Below, piece by piece: positions 62,055 through 64,000 of a DNA stretch of 64,000 nt (its first letter is position 1; the number at the start of each line of letters is the position of its first letter). Source of the stretch: Gracilibacillus dipsosauri (GTDB lineage: Bacteria; Bacillota; Bacilli; Bacillales; Amphibacillaceae); the NCBI RefSeq assembly GCF_003176895.1, contig NZ_QGTD01000004.1, positions 248,001 to 312,000 of the forward strand. Reading direction: 5' to 3'. The translations under genes and the position numbers were made by a program. The notes under the pieces were generated by a model. The model saw only the letters and a list, made by a program, of their open reading frames with translations. It searched no databases and was not told where the DNA came from.

Positions 62055-63289
62055 GACGAAACCTCCTCGTTATCGTTGATTGGGACACGGACTCTGCCTG
62101 TTAGGAGTTGTTGCATAAGCCCTTGTTTTAAACTATTTAAATATTCAATTCCTTTTTTTTCAGATATTAATTTTTCGTCTATTTCATTTAATATGCTAGC
62201 AATTTTGTTTTGTTCTAATTCGCTGGGATATGCTACTTTTATCTTCCTAATAGTTTGTTGATTCAATTTAGGTTGTGCAGACCCTGAAATATATTTTTCA
62301 TAATCAATTGATTCTAAATAGTATTCCAAATAATCTATGTTAATAGATGTGGGTCTTAGCACATGAGCATGATTATTAACCCAAGTTTTTCCGACAATTT
62401 TAAAAGCAATTGGCAAATTTCTTGACTTTAAATTTTCCCCATCTTCTGCTAACAGTACTAATGGTTCATCGAAAATAAAATCATTAACCCAATCAATTAT
62501 TCCTGATGCGCCATAATATGGAATTTCACCATCTATCAGTTCACGGTCTGCTTTTTTAATTGGCTTTCTTTGCCCATCTAATATTTCAACTACCTCAGAT
62601 AATTCAATTACACTCCAACTTACTGGGAGTTCACCTATGTCTGAATCCTTAAATTCCGTATGTTTAATCCCCTTTGTAAACAACTGTTGCATTAATCCTT
62701 TTTTTACCGTCTCTGTTTGTTCGATGATTTGTTCTGTTTTTTCAATGGCCTCATCAACGGAGGTTAGGATTGCTGCAATTTTTTGTTGTTCTTTGATTGT
62801 CGGAAAAGGAAGCATAATATCAAAAAATTCTTTTACACCTATGTTCAATAAGCCGTGAGCTCTTCCACCCTCTTTTGCAATCATTCTGACCTCGTTATAC
62901 CAGAGAGAACTTTCAAATAGATATTTCAGAAATTCATTATTAACATCTTTCTTCTTATTTCTGAAACAAATATACAAAGTTGATACAACACCTACAGGGT
63001 ACTTTTCAAGCATTTTTATAACGCCGTATGGGTATCCTTTGGAGTAACTTTTATTATAAGCAAAATCTCCTTTTCTTAAGTAGAAGTACTTAGATAAATT
63101 TTTACTAGCTACTGATTTATTAAAATAATCTTTTTGATTAACAAGTCCATCTCTAGCTGATATTGTTAGTACATTTTCAGAACGATTCTCATTTTTTTCC
63201 GTTACTCTTTCAACTATTGAATGTAGTGGATTTAAACTCCAATTAGGAGGCACAAACCCAAACGGGGTCTTTTTAAAATTACTACTCAT
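62051..63289 (-). CDS. hsdS: Type I restriction enzyme, S subunit
   Basis: A 412-aa specificity subunit with two target-recognition domains, each followed by a conserved helical spacer: IKEQQKIAAILTSVDEAIEK (about 160-180) with MQQLFTKGIKH, and LEQNKIASILNEIDEKLIS with MQQLLTGRVRV at the C-terminus. It directs methylation and cleavage to a bipartite site that cannot be predicted here. Overlaps hsdM by 8 nt and hsdR by 4 nt. Confidence 0.95.
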   Translation of the reverse strand: MSSNFKKTPFGFVPPNWSLNPLHSIVERVTEKNENRSENVLTISARDGLVNQKDYFNKSVASKNLSKYFYLRKGDFAYNKSYSKGYPYGVIKMLEKYPVGVVSTLYICFRNKKKDVNNEFLKYLFESSLWYNEVRMIAKEGGRAHGLLNIGVKEFFDIMLPFPTIKEQQKIAAILTSVDEAIEKTEQIIEQTETVKKGLMQQLFTKGIKHTEFKDSDIGELPVSWSVIELSEVVEILDGQRKPIKKADRELIDGEIPYYGASGIIDWVNDFIFDEPLVLLAEDGENLKSRNLPIAFKIVGKTWVNNHAHVLRPTSINIDYLEYYLESIDYEKYISGSAQPKLNQQTIRKIKVAYPSELEQNKIASILNEIDEKLISEKKGIEYLNSLKQGLMQQLLTGRVRVPINDNEEVSS

Positions 63290-64000
63290 CGAACCCCAAC
63301 TCCTTTAAATACATATTCATCTTGGATTCAATATCATTTCTTTCATTTTCCAGTTGCTTTAAATCTTTCAAAACAGAATTAACATCTATCTCCTCTTCTT
63401 CTTCAGTTGTGTCAATGTAGCGGGCAATGTTTAAGTTGTATTCATTTTCTTCAACTTCTTTTAAGTCAACTACACGACAGTATTTGTCTTTGTCTTCCCA
63501 TGCATCATAAGCTTGTACAATTCTCTCAATATCTTTATCTCCAAGAATATTCTGATTTGTTCCTTCTTGATATTCTTTCGACCCATCTAAAATAAAAACT
63601 TTACCTTTGTGATTATCTGTTTTCTTGCGGTTTAAAATTAAGATACAAGCTGGAATACCTGTACCATAGAAGAGATTCGATGGTAAACCAATAATGGCTT
63701 CAACTAAATCTTCTTTTATCAGCCCTTCTCGAATTTTTCCTTCTGCACCACCACGGAATAATACACCATGTGGCATAACCACACCCGCTTTCCCTTCATG
63801 GTTTAGTGTCGATACCATGTGTTGAACAAATCCATAGTCGCCAGCATTTTTAGGCGGGATGCCAAAACGGAAACGCCCATATTCATCGGCTTCAGCTTCT
63901 TCCCTTCCCCAGTTCTTTAATGAAAAAGGTGGATTCGCAATGACACGGTCATATAATAGAAGTTCTTTATCATCACCTAAAAGCTTAGGGTCACGAATCG
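63282..64000 (-). CDS. hsdM: Type I restriction enzyme, M subunit (partial, 5' end off window)
   Basis: The visible 239 codons are the C-terminal half of the N6-adenine methyltransferase. The frame is open through the window edge, with IANPPFSLKNWG (catalytic NPPF, about 63910-63945) and then FGIPPKNAGDYGFVQHM, GKAGVVMPHGVLFRGG and LPSNLFYGTGIPACILIL. The C-terminus ends in a coiled-coil tail (LKDLKQLENERNDIESKMN). The M at 63818 is internal, not a start. First gene in the visible hsdM-S-R order. Confidence 0.93.
   Translation of the reverse strand, partial: IRDPKLLGDDKELLLYDRVIANPPFSLKNWGREEAEADEYGRFRFGIPPKNAGDYGFVQHMVSTLNHEGKAGVVMPHGVLFRGGAEGKIREGLIKEDLVEAIIGLPSNLFYGTGIPACILILNRKKTDNHKGKVFILDGSKEYQEGTNQNILGDKDIERIVQAYDAWEDKDKYCRVVDLKEVEENEYNLNIARYIDTTEEEEEIDVNSVLKDLKQLENERNDIESKMNMYLKELGFDE

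Noticed and set aside
63282-63818. Reading the hsdM fragment as a complete 178-aa gene
   Set aside because: The frame is open to the window edge and the upstream part carries the catalytic NPPF motif, so the Met at 63818 is internal.

Overview
The window looks like the chromosome of a low-GC, Gram-positive member of the Bacillaceae, probably a Gracilibacillus/Virgibacillus/Oceanobacillus-type soil or halotolerant bacterium. This is inferred from AT-rich intergenic DNA, strong AGGAGG-type ribosome sites, a Bce-type two-component/ABC module, a PbuE-type pump behind an adenine riboswitch, a ComK homologue and a Bacillus-style iol gene set. No rRNA, tRNA or CRISPR array was found.

Layout. 1-5.4 kb: a DHFR/RibD-like protein; a decayed Lpl-type sugar ABC operon whose two permease genes are fused by an internal deletion and also frameshifted, with an intact binding lipoprotein; a MerR regulator divergent from an aldo/keto reductase across a textbook 19-bp-spaced MerR operator. 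5.4-11.2 kb: a DUF3231-type protein, small membrane proteins, a TetR operon, and a MocR regulator divergent from an EamA exporter. 11.2-16.1 kb: nested mobile DNA. A lipoprotein-gene remnant abuts an IS200-like element, which is split by a 3.75-kb cassette with perfect 26-bp ISL3-type inverted repeats and an 8-bp target duplication. The cassette carries an ISL3 transposase gene (frameshifted) and a two-gene operon of unknown function. A small Hol-Tox-like toxin gene lies beside it. 16.1-24.1 kb: a WYL regulator with a divergent GyrI-like pair, a lipoprotein, and a BceAB/BceRS-like antimicrobial-peptide module.

24.2-38.6 kb is a long catabolic block on the minus strand: iolG-B-C-J-A-D-E (myo-inositol to acetyl-CoA, DHAP and CO2), a LacI-type repressor, a CUT1 sugar ABC transporter and a putative (alpha/alpha)-toroid glycan enzyme. 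Five nearly identical AAAGCGCTTAACT-type sites tie these together. The block probably imports and cleaves an inositol-containing or related glycan. 38.7-44.5 kb: adenine riboswitch-pbuE, a decayed aldo/keto reductase, a CstA-type carrier, and a second MocR gene divergent from a LysE exporter. The two MocR intergenic regions share an operator-like element. 44.6-52.7 kb: a polyol block with an MtlA-like EIICB, an MtlR-like PRD regulator, a polyol dehydrogenase and a sorbitol/mannitol-type CUT1 transporter.

53.1-64 kb: an XRE regulator gene overlapping a short ComK homologue, then a defence-island-like segment: a 720-aa P-loop ATPase with zinc ribbon and winged helix, an M48/YgjP-like metalloprotease, a 548-aa protein ending in a HEPN-like RNxxxH motif, and a type I restriction-modification operon hsdM-S-R that runs off the right edge. 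The ATPase/HEPN-like/metalloprotease set around hsdMSR, the ISL3 cassette and the XRE-ComK pair are the best candidates for undescribed biology.
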